Source: an uncultured Gammaproteobacteria bacterium (GTDB lineage: Bacteria; Pseudomonadota; Gammaproteobacteria; Arenicellales; Poriferihabitantaceae). From it: a DNA stretch of 64,000 nt. Below are positions 33,775 to 42,264 of this stretch, piece after piece (the stretch's first letter is position 1; each line of letters opens with the position of its first letter). The notes below the pieces were generated by a model. The model was not told where the DNA came from. It saw only the letters and a program-made list of their open reading frames with translations, and searched no databases. The DNA lies in contig CALKKV010000018.1 of NCBI GenBank assembly GCA_937992195.1, forward strand, positions 1 through 64,000. The letters run 5' to 3'. The translations under genes and the position numbers were made by a program.

Positions 33775-34239
33775 TTAATGTAAGCGCTCAAGTCGCTCAG
33801 CTTTGAGCGTTTGTTTGGTTTGTAGGGAGTCAGTTTTTAACCAGTTACCTGCTGATTGAATATTGTTTTGTGCCAGATCGTGGAAGTCAGCAGCTTCTGA
33901 TATTTTCTGAAAGCAGATAACGGCTTCGTCAAACTCTCTCTGATCAAACAGGTTAACACCAAGTCCATACAGAGCATTGTCGCGGGTTTCCGCGGTTTCA
34001 AATTTGAGCGCCTGGCGATAACACTTGATTGCGCGGCGTGGCTTTTTATCAGCGTCGTAACAATCACCAAGTGCTAGCCACGCTTGACTGTCTTCGGGCC
34101 AGTAAACCAGTGCTTCCTTGAACGCGCTAATGGCGCTTCGAAAGTCATTCGTCTCGAAAAACACGATCCCTTTGCCATACAGACTGTGATCAACTGGTGC
34201 CGTATTTACCAATGAAGGTGCGCTGGATTCTGCATTCAT
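33775..34239 (-). CDS. Tetratricopeptide-repeat protein
   Basis: A 154-residue soluble protein built from three to four TPR units (about 17-50, 51-84, 86-118), with the alternating W/L-G-Y-A-P pattern in YGKGIVFFETNDFRSAISAFKEA, WLALGDCYDADKKPRRAIKCY and ALYGLGVNLFDQREFDEAV. There is no signal peptide. TPR domains bind other proteins; no partner can be named. ATG at 34239. It stands alone between the transporter and small unknown genes. Confidence 0.8.
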   Translation of the reverse strand: MNAESSAPSLVNTAPVDHSLYGKGIVFFETNDFRSAISAFKEALVYWPEDSQAWLALGDCYDADKKPRRAIKCYRQALKFETAETRDNALYGLGVNLFDQREFDEAVICFQKISEAADFHDLAQNNIQSAGNWLKTDSLQTKQTLKAERLERLH

Positions 34240-34338
34240 CTTGATCTGCCCTTTGAAAAATCACGTTGGATAAATAGAAAACTGGGTTTCAGTTTAATAA
34301 ATTTACTCCAGAGTAACAACGTGTATTTTAAATTCCCT

Positions 34339-34548
34339 TTACTTTATATCTTTGATATTTAAGGGCTTTTTTTCAAAGGCAAGTTGGATGCTCTCGATAT
34401 GATCGAGTAATCCACACGCGGAACTACTGAAGAATTCCATTACGGGTCTTTTGTCTTTACGAACGGGATTCCCGAGCGAGTCATAATAGACTTTGAAAAC
34501 TGCAAATCCGTTTTCTGTTTCGACTACCCTGTAGTTACTTGCTGCCAT
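34339..34548 (-). CDS. Small protein of unknown function
   Basis: A 69-residue acidic-to-neutral soluble protein with no transmembrane segment, signal peptide or motif I recognise. It contains an FAVFKVYYDSLGNPVRKD stretch with the look of a beta hairpin. The reading frame has normal-looking residue use for a real gene, but short length keeps confidence low. Downstream on its strand a palindrome lies at 34303-34316 (TTACTC and GAGTAA arms). Confidence 0.45.
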   Translation of the reverse strand: MAASNYRVVETENGFAVFKVYYDSLGNPVRKDKRPVMEFFSSSACGLLDHIESIQLAFEKKPLNIKDIK

Positions 34549-34654
34549 CGGGTCAGCGATTCTCGCTTATTTCAATTGCAGAACGAAAGCAGCGGTTTTC
34601 TACGTAGAAATCACAACGTCGATTGTTATGTCAGGAAAAGAATATCAGGGGATT

Positions 34655-35011
34655 CTAGTCAGTCGCTTCTTCTAGTTCTTTCTTTTCTATGGTGACTTCT
34701 TTCCACGCTTTCCAATACTCTTTTACTTTTTCATTGGGTACATCTTTAGGGATGTGTCCATAGTCCCTAACCGCTTGCAAAGTGATCGCAAGTTCATCAA
34801 AAATCCGGTCGGTGTTTCCGGAGTATGTCTTTGGAATATGAATGCCAAACAACTTCTCGTTCCTCTGGAAGCTGCTCACTACTTTTGCGCCAGAAGATTC
34901 GAACACGACCACCTTCTCGCACTCTCTGGTCCAGGAAGCCGGAACGCTTTTGAGAAAATCAACAAGCTCGCTTCGATCGAGTACTTTTCCGTTTTGAATT
35001 TTAACTTTCAT
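34655..35011 (-). CDS. Protein of unknown function, 118 residues
   Basis: A soluble 118-residue protein that starts MKVKIQNGKVLDRSELVDFL and ends in a Lys/Glu-rich helix. The core alternates strands and helices (VVVFESSGAKVVSSF, LFGIHIPKTYSG). I recognise no family. Its 5' end is followed upstream by 300 bases without genes that lead to the cold-shock gene on the same strand, so it may have its own promoter. The composition supports a real gene. Confidence 0.5.
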   Translation of the reverse strand: MKVKIQNGKVLDRSELVDFLKSVPASWTRECEKVVVFESSGAKVVSSFQRNEKLFGIHIPKTYSGNTDRIFDELAITLQAVRDYGHIPKDVPNEKVKEYWKAWKEVTIEKKELEEATD

Positions 35012-35317
35012 ATTACTATTGTCTTCGTGCTCAGAGCACGATCTTGTATTGGTTCGGTTTTCTGGCAGAAATACGCGATGGTAAAACTACTTTAGGCGCA
35101 ATATTGCCGTTTTTTGGTCTATTTGCAATAGAGGGAGAGGAGAATTTTGCTGTTTTAGGCCGTAGTGACAGTGTATCGGCCGGAAACTGCCTTTAGTCAG
35201 GGCAGACAAGTTGCTGATAGTGAGAATCTGCAGGCGAAAAAAGCTTTTTGCGGTGTGATGTGAAACAAAGACGCGGCAAAAGCCGCGTCTTTGCTCGATA
35301 TCTGTGTGAAAGGCGCC
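35012..35317. other. Intergenic region holding the csp terminator
   Basis: A 306-base gap between an unknown gene and the cold-shock gene, both on the minus strand. It holds the perfect hairpin at 35266-35293, a six-base palindrome at 35026-35038 (GTGCTC and GAGCAC arms) and an A/T palindrome around 35238-35248. No gene was found. Confidence 0.45.
35266..35293 (-). terminator. Strong intrinsic terminator of the cold-shock gene
   Basis: A perfect 12-bp stem (CAAAGACGCGGC at 35266-35277 and its complement at 35282-35293) encloses an AAAA loop. On the minus strand the second arm ends in TTTG-TTTC, a T-rich tail, 24 bases after the stop codon of csp. It could also act on transcripts from the other direction. 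Confidence 0.85.
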
Positions 35318-35524
35318 TTAAAGTGGAACGACTTTATTTGCACAGGGTCCTTTTTGCCCTTCGCCCACTTCAAATTCAACAGCTTGACCATCATTTAGCG
35401 TGGCGTAGTTGCCACCACTTTGGATTTCAGAATGGTGCACAAAAAGATCTTTCCCACCATCTTCCGGGGTAATAAAACCAAATCCTTTGTCGGCGTTGAA
35501 CCACTTAACTGTACCTTTACTCAT
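35318..35524 (-). CDS. Cold-shock domain protein (CspA family)
   Basis: A 68-residue single-stranded nucleic-acid-binding OB-fold protein. RNP1 (KGFGFITPE) and RNP2 (DLFVHHSEI) are intact, with the GTVKWFN start. Members act as RNA chaperones in cold or stationary phase. The 258 bases upstream have no gene and can hold the long 5' leader usual for csp genes. A strong terminator follows, so it is monocistronic. Confidence 0.95.
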   Translation of the reverse strand: MSKGTVKWFNADKGFGFITPEDGGKDLFVHHSEIQSGGNYATLNDGQAVEFEVGEGQKGPCANKVVPL

Positions 35525-35782
35525 TATTTTTACTCGTGTTTAATTTGGTGAAGTTTAGAATCATATTTTTGAATTCACCGGTTCGAAAATTATGTTTTGC
35601 TGTTGCAATCCGCACTTTACCTCAAGATGAACGAAATTGCCTTAATTAATTGAATTACTGAATGAAATTTGAAAAAAGACTGGCATTCCCCCGGATAGCA
35701 ATTATTCGAGTAACTTGAGGCCGATAATGTACCGAACTGCAGGAAATATTCATCGGAAACAGCGTTTAGCGTATAACCCGCG

Positions 35783-36592
35783 TTACCGGTTTCTTCGGAA
35801 TGCCAATACGGTGAGATCGTCGGGATGGCTGGGAGAGTTTCTGGAGCCGCTTAACATTGTCTTACGGCAGGTGACGATTAAGTTTTCCAGGCTCTCGTCT
35901 AACGGGCCTTTGCGAATACCCTCAATGATTTCATGGCGATATAGATTGTCACATAGACCATCACTCGCCAAGATCACCGTATCGTATCGGTTTAAATTAA
36001 TCTCAGGGCCAACGTCGATTCGCATTTCTTGACTGCCAACGACATTTGAAACCAGATTGCGCTGCTGGTGCATCATGGATTCGTGTTCCGAAATTTGACC
36101 TGCCTCCTCCATAGCAGCTGTCGGTGCATGAGACACACTGGTGAATTTCACCGCGCCTCGTTGGCCAGTGACCTGAATGGTCGAGTCTCCAATATGAATA
36201 GGGCGAGCAACATTGCCTTCAAGTTCCACCGCAGTGAGTGTCGTCGCGCCACCATTGCCGGTATTTAGAATAGCTTTATTAGCGGCATCAATTGCGACTA
36301 ACAGGGCGGTAGTGGCATTTTCTAAAGTACTTGCCGCCAGGGTTTCCAGAATAATTGAAATAGCAAGTTGTGAAGCGGTGTCTCCGGCGGGAAGGCCGCC
36401 CAAGCCATCCGCTACGAGGAAAACCCAGTGATCTTCTTTGAGCTGTATCCAGCCAGCACTGTCTTCGTTCGGTCGATTTTTGGTGGGACTAACAGAGGTG
36501 AACATCGCAAATTTACAATGATCAAACTGTTTGAAGTCCATCTTCGGTTCTGAGGAAGAGTAGAACAGATTATTTAATAACTCTGCCATCAA
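35783..36592 (-). CDS. PP2C-family serine/threonine phosphatase
   Basis: A 269-residue metal-dependent protein phosphatase. The PP2C metal and core motifs are all present: RPNEDSAGW, VADGLGGLPAG, GATTLTAVEL, HIGDSTI, ASDGLCDNLY and HPDDLTVLAF. There is no membrane helix. Such enzymes reverse Ser/Thr phosphorylation, often with a partner Hanks-type kinase or a type VI secretion cluster, but neither is nearby. A second ATG close to the first (MDFKQ, about residue 18) is also possible. Confidence 0.9.
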   Translation of the reverse strand: MMAELLNNLFYSSSEPKMDFKQFDHCKFAMFTSVSPTKNRPNEDSAGWIQLKEDHWVFLVADGLGGLPAGDTASQLAISIILETLAASTLENATTALLVAIDAANKAILNTGNGGATTLTAVELEGNVARPIHIGDSTIQVTGQRGAVKFTSVSHAPTAAMEEAGQISEHESMMHQQRNLVSNVVGSQEMRIDVGPEINLNRYDTVILASDGLCDNLYRHEIIEGIRKGPLDESLENLIVTCRKTMLSGSRNSPSHPDDLTVLAFRRNR

Positions 36593-36712
36593 ATACTTAT
36601 CAGGTGTTTTCTCGGAAATCTCATTTACGCAATAAGAACTACTATCAGATTGTCCTGGGGCGGTAAAACTTTGGCCGAATAATACTATATTTCAATATGA
36701 TATTGCCGCGAT

Positions 36713-37993
36713 TTAAGCGGCAGCCAACGCCTGGTCAATATCCCATAGTATGTCATCAATAGATTCAAGCCCCACGGATAATCGAATCATATCCTGGGTA
36801 ATACCGGCCTTAAGCTGATCTTCTTCGTTGAGCTGGCGATGGGTCGTGGACGAAGGATGAATCACCAGTGTTTTTGCATCTCCGATATTTGCCAAATGGC
36901 TCATAAAGTTGATGTTCTCGATGAATTTTCCCCCAGCGGATTGCCCGCCTTCAACGCCAAAGGTCATGATCGAACCGCCACCCAGCGGCAAATACCGTTG
37001 ACACAACGAATAGTATTTATTGTCCGGGTCTCCCGCATACTTTACCCAGTTGACTTTGGGATGGGCTTTAAGATGTTCGCTGACCTGTTTAGCATTTTCG
37101 ACATGTCTTTCCATTCTAAGTGGCAGGGTTTCCAAACCCTGCAGCATCATAAAAGCGTTGAAAGGACTGAGGGTTGGGCCAAGCGTACGTGCGGTTTCAC
37201 AGCGTACCTTCATGGTGAATCCGAAGTCGCCAAAGGTCTCGTAAAAGCGCACACCGTGATAGCCTTCTGAAGGTTCGGTCATATCGGGATACAAGCCGTT
37301 GTCCCAGGGAAACTTTCCGGATTCAATGATAATTCCTCCCATAGAAGTGCCGTGGCCGCCGATAAATTTGGTAGCCGAGTGCACAACAATATCGGCACCA
37401 TATTCCATAGGACGACAGAGATAGGGAGAGGCGAAGGTGTTATCGATAACGAAAACAATGCCATGTTCGTGGGCTATTTTTGCTACCGCTTCAATGTCGA
37501 GCACATTGTTGTTTGGGTTGCCAACCGTTTCAGCGTAGATCACCCGGGTTTTATCGGTAATTGCCCGAGCGAAGTTTTGCGGGTCATCAGGATCAACAAA
37601 TGTCGTGCGAATGCCCATCCGTTTGAAGGTCACTGCAAACTGCGAAACTGTTCCGCCATAAAGCGTGCTGGCGGAAACGATTTCGTCGCCGTTTTGAAGA
37701 ATAGTGAGCAATGCAGACATTTGTGCGGCCATTCCTGTGCTAGCTGCCACCGCCGCGCGACCGCCTTCCAATGCGGCCATTCGTTCTTCGAACATTGCTG
37801 TTGTTGGATTACTTAATCGCGTATAAACATTGCCAAATGTTTGAAGATTAAACAAACTAGCAGCGTGATCGGTGTCATCAAAGACATATGATGCTGTCTG
37901 ATAAATGGGTGTTGCCCGGGATCCGGTTGCCGGGTCTGGCTGCGTGCCTGCATGCAGGCATAGGGTTTCAAAACCGAATTCTCTATCGCTCAT
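36713..37993 (-). CDS. metY: O-acetylhomoserine aminocarboxypropyltransferase (sulfhydrylase)
   Basis: Forms homocysteine (or methionine) from O-acetylhomoserine and sulfide (or methanethiol) in the cytoplasm. The 426-residue protein is a Cys/Met-metabolism PLP enzyme with TRLSNPT, ETVGNPN, DNTFASP and the PLP lysine K209 in SATKFIGGHGT; length and the extra GIIIESGKFPW segment fit MetY rather than MetB/MetC (about 390). Its upstream region has a bulged GCAC/GTGC hairpin but no riboswitch I can identify. Start is the ATG at 37993. Confidence 0.93.
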   Translation of the reverse strand: MSDREFGFETLCLHAGTQPDPATGSRATPIYQTASYVFDDTDHAASLFNLQTFGNVYTRLSNPTTAMFEERMAALEGGRAAVAASTGMAAQMSALLTILQNGDEIVSASTLYGGTVSQFAVTFKRMGIRTTFVDPDDPQNFARAITDKTRVIYAETVGNPNNNVLDIEAVAKIAHEHGIVFVIDNTFASPYLCRPMEYGADIVVHSATKFIGGHGTSMGGIIIESGKFPWDNGLYPDMTEPSEGYHGVRFYETFGDFGFTMKVRCETARTLGPTLSPFNAFMMLQGLETLPLRMERHVENAKQVSEHLKAHPKVNWVKYAGDPDNKYYSLCQRYLPLGGGSIMTFGVEGGQSAGGKFIENINFMSHLANIGDAKTLVIHPSSTTHRQLNEEDQLKAGITQDMIRLSVGLESIDDILWDIDQALAAA

Positions 37994-38191
37994 GTTGTCG
38001 TCCTAAGTATGATTAGGGAGCCTCAGTAAAAATCTAGGCGTGGAAGATTGAGATGAAAAACATTTGAGATCAAGGCTTAAAATGCACGGTATAGCAGGAG
38101 CCGGGTGCCGCGCACTATTGCGAAGTTTTACAACGCTGATATTGGATATTTTTTGCTCAAGCGTTCCGGTCATGACTTTTGCAGGGATTCC

Positions 38192-38662
38192 TTAGTTAGC
38201 GATGATTTTATTTCGTTGCGAGGAGATAACTTTGGTGTTGACGCCGATAAAGTTGAGGCCACCAAACAGCCTTGCATGTTCAATCTTTACACAATGGTTT
38301 TCCACGTAATCAAGATTGGCTTTTAGCGCAATCGATTCTGCCTCCTTGTTTTTAATACCAAGTTGCAACCACACCGTCTTCGCGCCGATCTCTACCGCTT
38401 GGGCAGCGTAGCCGGGGGTCTTGTCCGGATGTTGAAACAGGTCAACTAAATCGACTTCTTCAGGGATTGAGGCTAGGTCCGGGTAACACTTTTCACCAAG
38501 GATTTCTTCATAGTTAGGATTAACTGGGATGACGCGATAGCCGTGTTCCTGCATATACTTCGCCGCAAAGAAGCTTGGGCGATACCAATTGCCTGACAGA
38601 CCAACAACCGCAATCGTTTTGTTGCTAGATAGGATACGGCGAAGCGTCTTAATGTCGGACAT
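38192..38662 (-). CDS. CoA-binding-domain protein (YccU family)
   Basis: A 156-residue Rossmann-fold protein of the CoA_binding_2 family. Signature stretches are IAVVGLSGNWYRPSFFAAKYMQEHGYRVIPVNPN near the start, VDLVDLF, and VWLQLGIKNKEA. The cellular role is unknown. The open frame extends to 38692, but ATG at 38662 leaves only a short helix before the family core and is preferred. It is divergent from the acyl-CoA ligase gene. Confidence 0.88.
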   Translation of the reverse strand: MSDIKTLRRILSSNKTIAVVGLSGNWYRPSFFAAKYMQEHGYRVIPVNPNYEEILGEKCYPDLASIPEEVDLVDLFQHPDKTPGYAAQAVEIGAKTVWLQLGIKNKEAESIALKANLDYVENHCVKIEHARLFGGLNFIGVNTKVISSQRNKIIAN

Positions 38663-38736
38663 AGTGTTCTGGGGTGTGTTACCTAAAGACAAACAATACT
38701 ATCATTCAATGATGAAACAAGTGATATCTCGACACA

Positions 38737-40398
38737 ATGACTAAAAACGAACCTACTTCGATCTATCAGCAAGGATTAGATCAATGCGCTGCGAATTATG
38801 CGGCGCTAACGCCAATTGATTTTCTTCACCGCTCAGCGGAGGTATATCCTGACAGAGTTGCTGTGATTGATAACGGTCGAGAGGTAACCTGGTCAGGCCT
38901 GCGCCATCGCTGCAGGCAGCTTGCGTCAGCATTAGTTGGCCGCGGCTTTGGGAAAGATCAGACCGTTTCTATTATTGCACCAAATAGTCTGGCAATTTAT
39001 GAAGCACATTTTGCGGTGCCGATGGCGGGTGCGGTATTAAATACCATTAACACGCGTTTGGATGCTGCTACCCTGGCTTATATATTTAATCACGCAGAGA
39101 CCGCCGCGCTGTTGGTGGATCAAAGTTTAACCGGTGTGGTGAAGGAAGCGTTGCGTTTATTGTCGAATGAACGCAGATCAACAATATTGGTTGTAGAAAT
39201 TGATGCTGGGTTAGCCGCTGATTCCTCCAGACCATCACTGGAGGCATTGGACTACGAGGAATTACTGCTCGAAGGAGATATGCTGGCGGCTCTACCTAAA
39301 GTAGAAAATGAATGGGATGCTATTTCCCTTAACTATACTTCAGGGACTACCGGAAATCCGAAGGGTGTGGTCTATCATCATAGAGGCGCTTATCTCAATG
39401 CGCTCAGCAATCTGGTCGGCTGGCAAATGCCGCATCACGCAGTGTATTTATGGACATTGCCGATGTTCCATTGCAACGGCTGGTGTTTTCCCTGGAGTCT
39501 GGCGGCCATTGCTGGCACAAGCGTTTGCCTCCGGACGATAGACGCCCCCTCTATCTACAATGCGATAGCGGATCACCGGGTTACACATTTTTGTGGTGCG
39601 CCAATCATCATGAATATGCTTGTCAATGCGGATCAGGACGAGCGGCGTGATTTCAATCATACTGTTGAGATGATGACCGCCGCCGCGCCACCGCCAGCCT
39701 CTATTTTAAAAGCGATGGCGGCTGAAGGTTTTAGTGTGACCCACGTTTATGGTCTAACAGAAACCTATGGCCCGGCCGTAATTTGCGCATGGAAACCGGA
39801 ATGGGATAATTTGGACGAAGGGCAAAAAGCAGACAAGAATGCGCGTCAGGGTGTGCGTTATCACGTTCTGGAAGGTCTTGACGTAATGGCGCCCGAGACA
39901 ATGAATCCGGTGGCTCATGATGCGGAAGAAATGGGAGAGACCATGTTTCGCGGCAACATTGTGATGAAGGGTTATCTAAAAGATCCCGATGCGACTGCGG
40001 CCGCTTTTGCTGGTGGTTGGTTTCACTCCGGTGATCTTGGTGTGATTGAGGATGACGGTTATCTCAAACTAAAAGATCGCTCGAAGGACATTATTATTTC
40101 TGGCGGTGAGAATATTTCTTCGATAGAGGTAGAGGACTGTTTATACAAACATCCGGCCGTGCTCGAAGCGGCAGTTGTTGCCAAGCCCGATGATCATTGG
40201 GGTGAAACACCCTGTGCTTTCGTCGGGCTTAAATCAAATGCGACTTTGACTGAGGAAGAGCTTATCGCTTTTTGTCGAAATAATCTCGCGCATTTTAAAT
40301 GTCCCAAATCGATTATTTTTGGCGAACTGCCAAAAACCTCTACCGGAAAGATTCAGAAGTTTAAATTGCGGGAGGCAGTTCTTGGAGCTGGCAGCTGA
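38737..40398 (+). CDS. Acyl-CoA ligase (AMP-binding superfamily, DmdB/medium-chain type)
   Basis: A 553-residue ANL-superfamily enzyme that activates a carboxylate to its CoA thioester. The P-loop is LNYTSGTTGNPKGVVY (about 202-217), VYGLTETYG follows, and GWFHSGDLG, KDIIISGGENIS and the catalytic lysine in PKTSTGKIQKF complete the core. The text resembles the DmdB-like/AMP-dependent acyl-CoA synthetases of marine proteobacteria, which take medium-chain fatty acids or methylmercaptopropionate, but substrate cannot be fixed. It overlaps the transporter gene by 17 bases. Confidence 0.88.
   Translation: MTKNEPTSIYQQGLDQCAANYAALTPIDFLHRSAEVYPDRVAVIDNGREVTWSGLRHRCRQLASALVGRGFGKDQTVSIIAPNSLAIYEAHFAVPMAGAVLNTINTRLDAATLAYIFNHAETAALLVDQSLTGVVKEALRLLSNERRSTILVVEIDAGLAADSSRPSLEALDYEELLLEGDMLAALPKVENEWDAISLNYTSGTTGNPKGVVYHHRGAYLNALSNLVGWQMPHHAVYLWTLPMFHCNGWCFPWSLAAIAGTSVCLRTIDAPSIYNAIADHRVTHFCGAPIIMNMLVNADQDERRDFNHTVEMMTAAAPPPASILKAMAAEGFSVTHVYGLTETYGPAVICAWKPEWDNLDEGQKADKNARQGVRYHVLEGLDVMAPETMNPVAHDAEEMGETMFRGNIVMKGYLKDPDATAAAFAGGWFHSGDLGVIEDDGYLKLKDRSKDIIISGGENISSIEVEDCLYKHPAVLEAAVVAKPDDHWGETPCAFVGLKSNATLTEEELIAFCRNNLAHFKCPKSIIFGELPKTSTGKIQKFKLREAVLGAGS
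40371..40375 (+). promoter_or_regulatory. Shine-Dalgarno deciding the TTG start at 40382
   Basis: GGAGG at 40371-40375, six bases before TTG at 40382, lies within the end of the acyl-CoA ligase gene. An alternative start upstream at 40319 would add 21 charged residues not expected before the first helix of the transporter and has no comparable site. Confidence 0.65.
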
Positions 40399-41149
40399 GG
40401 CATTTATATGGCTTGCATTGATCGCTGCAATAGCGGGCTTTGTTGATTCTGTTGCCGGGGGCGGAGGGTTGATTTCGGTGCCTGCAATGATGCTGTTCGG
40501 GGTGCCGCCAATTAGCGCGTTAGCGACCAATAAACTGCAGGGGAGTTTTGGAACTGCAACGGCGGCGGTGACGATGTTGAAGAAAGGCAAAGTTTCACTG
40601 AACCGACCGCTTCGATACTTTGTGTTGGCGGTGTTGGGCGGTGCACTTGGAACCTGGTTAGTGCAGCAGTTCCCTGCTGATACATTGAAAATAATCGTGC
40701 CGCTTATATTGACGGTTATTGCGTTATATTTTTTGTTATCCAACTCCGACGAAAAGGCGGGACGAAAACCGTTAATTGGCGACAATGCGTATTTATATGG
40801 CGTGGTTCCGCCAATCGGTTTCTACGACGGTTTCTTTGGGCCAGGGGCCGGCTCGTTCTATGCGGCGAGCGGTGTCGCCTTGCGGGCCAATGATATTGTC
40901 AGCGCTACCGCCAATGCCAAACTGTTGAACTTTGCGAGCAATGTTGCTTCTCTCGTGGTGTTTATTGTTGGCGGAAAGGTAATGTGGGGCGTTGGTGTGG
41001 CAATGATTGCCGGTCAAATGGTTGGTGCTTATGCTGGATCCCTTGCGGTAATTTCATTCGGCGCTCGACTGGTTAGACCTTTGATAGTTCTTGCCTGTTT
41101 GGTCATGGTCGCGCGCTATGCCTGGCAAGAAGGCTATCTCGTTTTATAA
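40382..41149 (+). CDS. TSUP-family membrane transporter (YfcA/TauE-like)
   Basis: A 255-residue inner-membrane protein with about eight helices. The signature AGFVDSVAGGGGLISVPAMMLFG and GVPPISALATNKLQG of the TauE/SafE family begin near residue 12, and the second repeat has FYDGFFGPGAGSFYA. Members export or import sulfonates, sulfite or related organic anions; the exact substrate is unknown. Start TTG at 40382 is chosen for its GGAGG site; the gene overlaps the acyl-CoA ligase by 17 bases, so the ligase and transporter are translationally coupled and may share a substrate. Confidence 0.87.
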   Translation: MELAAEAFIWLALIAAIAGFVDSVAGGGGLISVPAMMLFGVPPISALATNKLQGSFGTATAAVTMLKKGKVSLNRPLRYFVLAVLGGALGTWLVQQFPADTLKIIVPLILTVIALYFLLSNSDEKAGRKPLIGDNAYLYGVVPPIGFYDGFFGPGAGSFYAASGVALRANDIVSATANAKLLNFASNVASLVVFIVGGKVMWGVGVAMIAGQMVGAYAGSLAVISFGARLVRPLIVLACLVMVARYAWQEGYLVL

Positions 41150-41261
41150 ACGTTATCGGGTTTGATTGGCGCTGAAGGTTTGCAGCATGTCGCTGAGGTG
41201 AAAGGTATATATACAGTGTTGCCGTAAATTACCGCCACTCTTCACCGGCGCCCTTAAGCCC

Positions 41262-42095
41262 ATGGCACATATTCCAGCTTCCATAGAAATCTCTCCCAAA
41301 CAGGCGATAGAAAGCGCGGATTTGGACGGGTTATTTCCCCATGGCACTCGGGTTTACATCACAGATGTCGGAACCGATAGCGCTGAGACAATGACCGCTG
41401 GCGCCAAGAGGGTAAAAGATTTTGGATATACTGCGGTACCGCATTTTGCTTCTCGTCGCCTTACCACTAAAGAATCCCTTGAAGCACGAATAAAAATGCT
41501 GGTGAATGAAGCTGGCGTAAATGATGTTTTGATTATTGGCGGTGGTTTAGAAAAACAGGCGGGCGAATTTTCTTCAACCATGGAAGTGCTGGAAACCGGT
41601 TTTTTTGATAAACACGGTGTCGAACAAATGGGGGTGGCAGGTCATCCCGAGGGTTCACCAGATTTTGACCAGGCGACCGCTGAAGACGCGCTCAGATTGA
41701 AGCAGGCTTTTGCTAATCGTACAGATGCAGACATGCGAATAGTGACGCAGTTTGGTTTTGATTCAGACGGTTTCGTCGCATGGGCCAAAGGCTTGGCAGA
41801 TGCAAGCATCGACCTGCCGGTTCATCTGGGTGTTGCCGGTCCTGCAAAGCTCACCACTCTTGTTAAGTTTGCGGCGATGTGTGGTGTGGGGAATTCAATT
41901 CAATTTTTAAAGAAGCGGGCTTCTGCCATTACCACATTGGTTTCCGGATTTAATCCAGACGAGATTGTTAGCCCAATTGAGGCTTATGCCCTGGAAAACC
42001 CAAATGGACCGATAAAACAAATCCATGTTTTTCCATTTGGTGGAATGAAAAAATCTGCAGAATGGCTGGTCGAGAGAGGCAGTTGGTCGACTTAA
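41262..42095 (+). CDS. Methylenetetrahydrofolate-reductase-like protein
   Basis: A 277-residue TIM-barrel protein of the MTHFR (MetF) superfamily. The pattern VYITDVGTDSAETMTAGAKRV, AVPHFASRRLTTKESL and GVAGHPEGSPDFDQA matches the substrate- and flavin-binding segments of the family; the end EAYALENPNGPIKQIHVFPFGG is also typical. It is shorter than canonical MetF and belongs to the divergent branch seen with C1 catabolism of methylamines, betaines or DMSP. No partner gene is adjacent. It may handle methylene-THF from the sarcosine oxidase, which is inference. Confidence 0.8.
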   Translation: MAHIPASIEISPKQAIESADLDGLFPHGTRVYITDVGTDSAETMTAGAKRVKDFGYTAVPHFASRRLTTKESLEARIKMLVNEAGVNDVLIIGGGLEKQAGEFSSTMEVLETGFFDKHGVEQMGVAGHPEGSPDFDQATAEDALRLKQAFANRTDADMRIVTQFGFDSDGFVAWAKGLADASIDLPVHLGVAGPAKLTTLVKFAAMCGVGNSIQFLKKRASAITTLVSGFNPDEIVSPIEAYALENPNGPIKQIHVFPFGGMKKSAEWLVERGSWST

Positions 42096-42264
42096 CTGCT
42101 TAAAGTAGCGAAACGTTGCTTTCGCCTTTAAGCTCTGGAAATAGCGCCAATTCTTAGTTGCAACCTTGGCGTTAAACACTCATATTGGCTATATGGGTAT
42201 CCTTTCTTTTTTTCTTATCCTCAGGTCGAATCGATTGCCAGCTGTCAGGCTAGTCGGATAGCCC

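Noticed and set aside
36660..36725. A GCCGC/GCGGC inverted repeat at the end of metY as a terminator.
   Set aside because: The stem includes the stop codon and is not followed by a T-run on the minus strand.
37994..38191. A possible SAM-type riboswitch upstream of metY, suggested by a bulged GCAC/GTGC hairpin.
   Set aside because: The conserved core sequences of the SAM-I, SAM-II or SAM/SAH classes are not recognisable, and no expression platform could be drawn.
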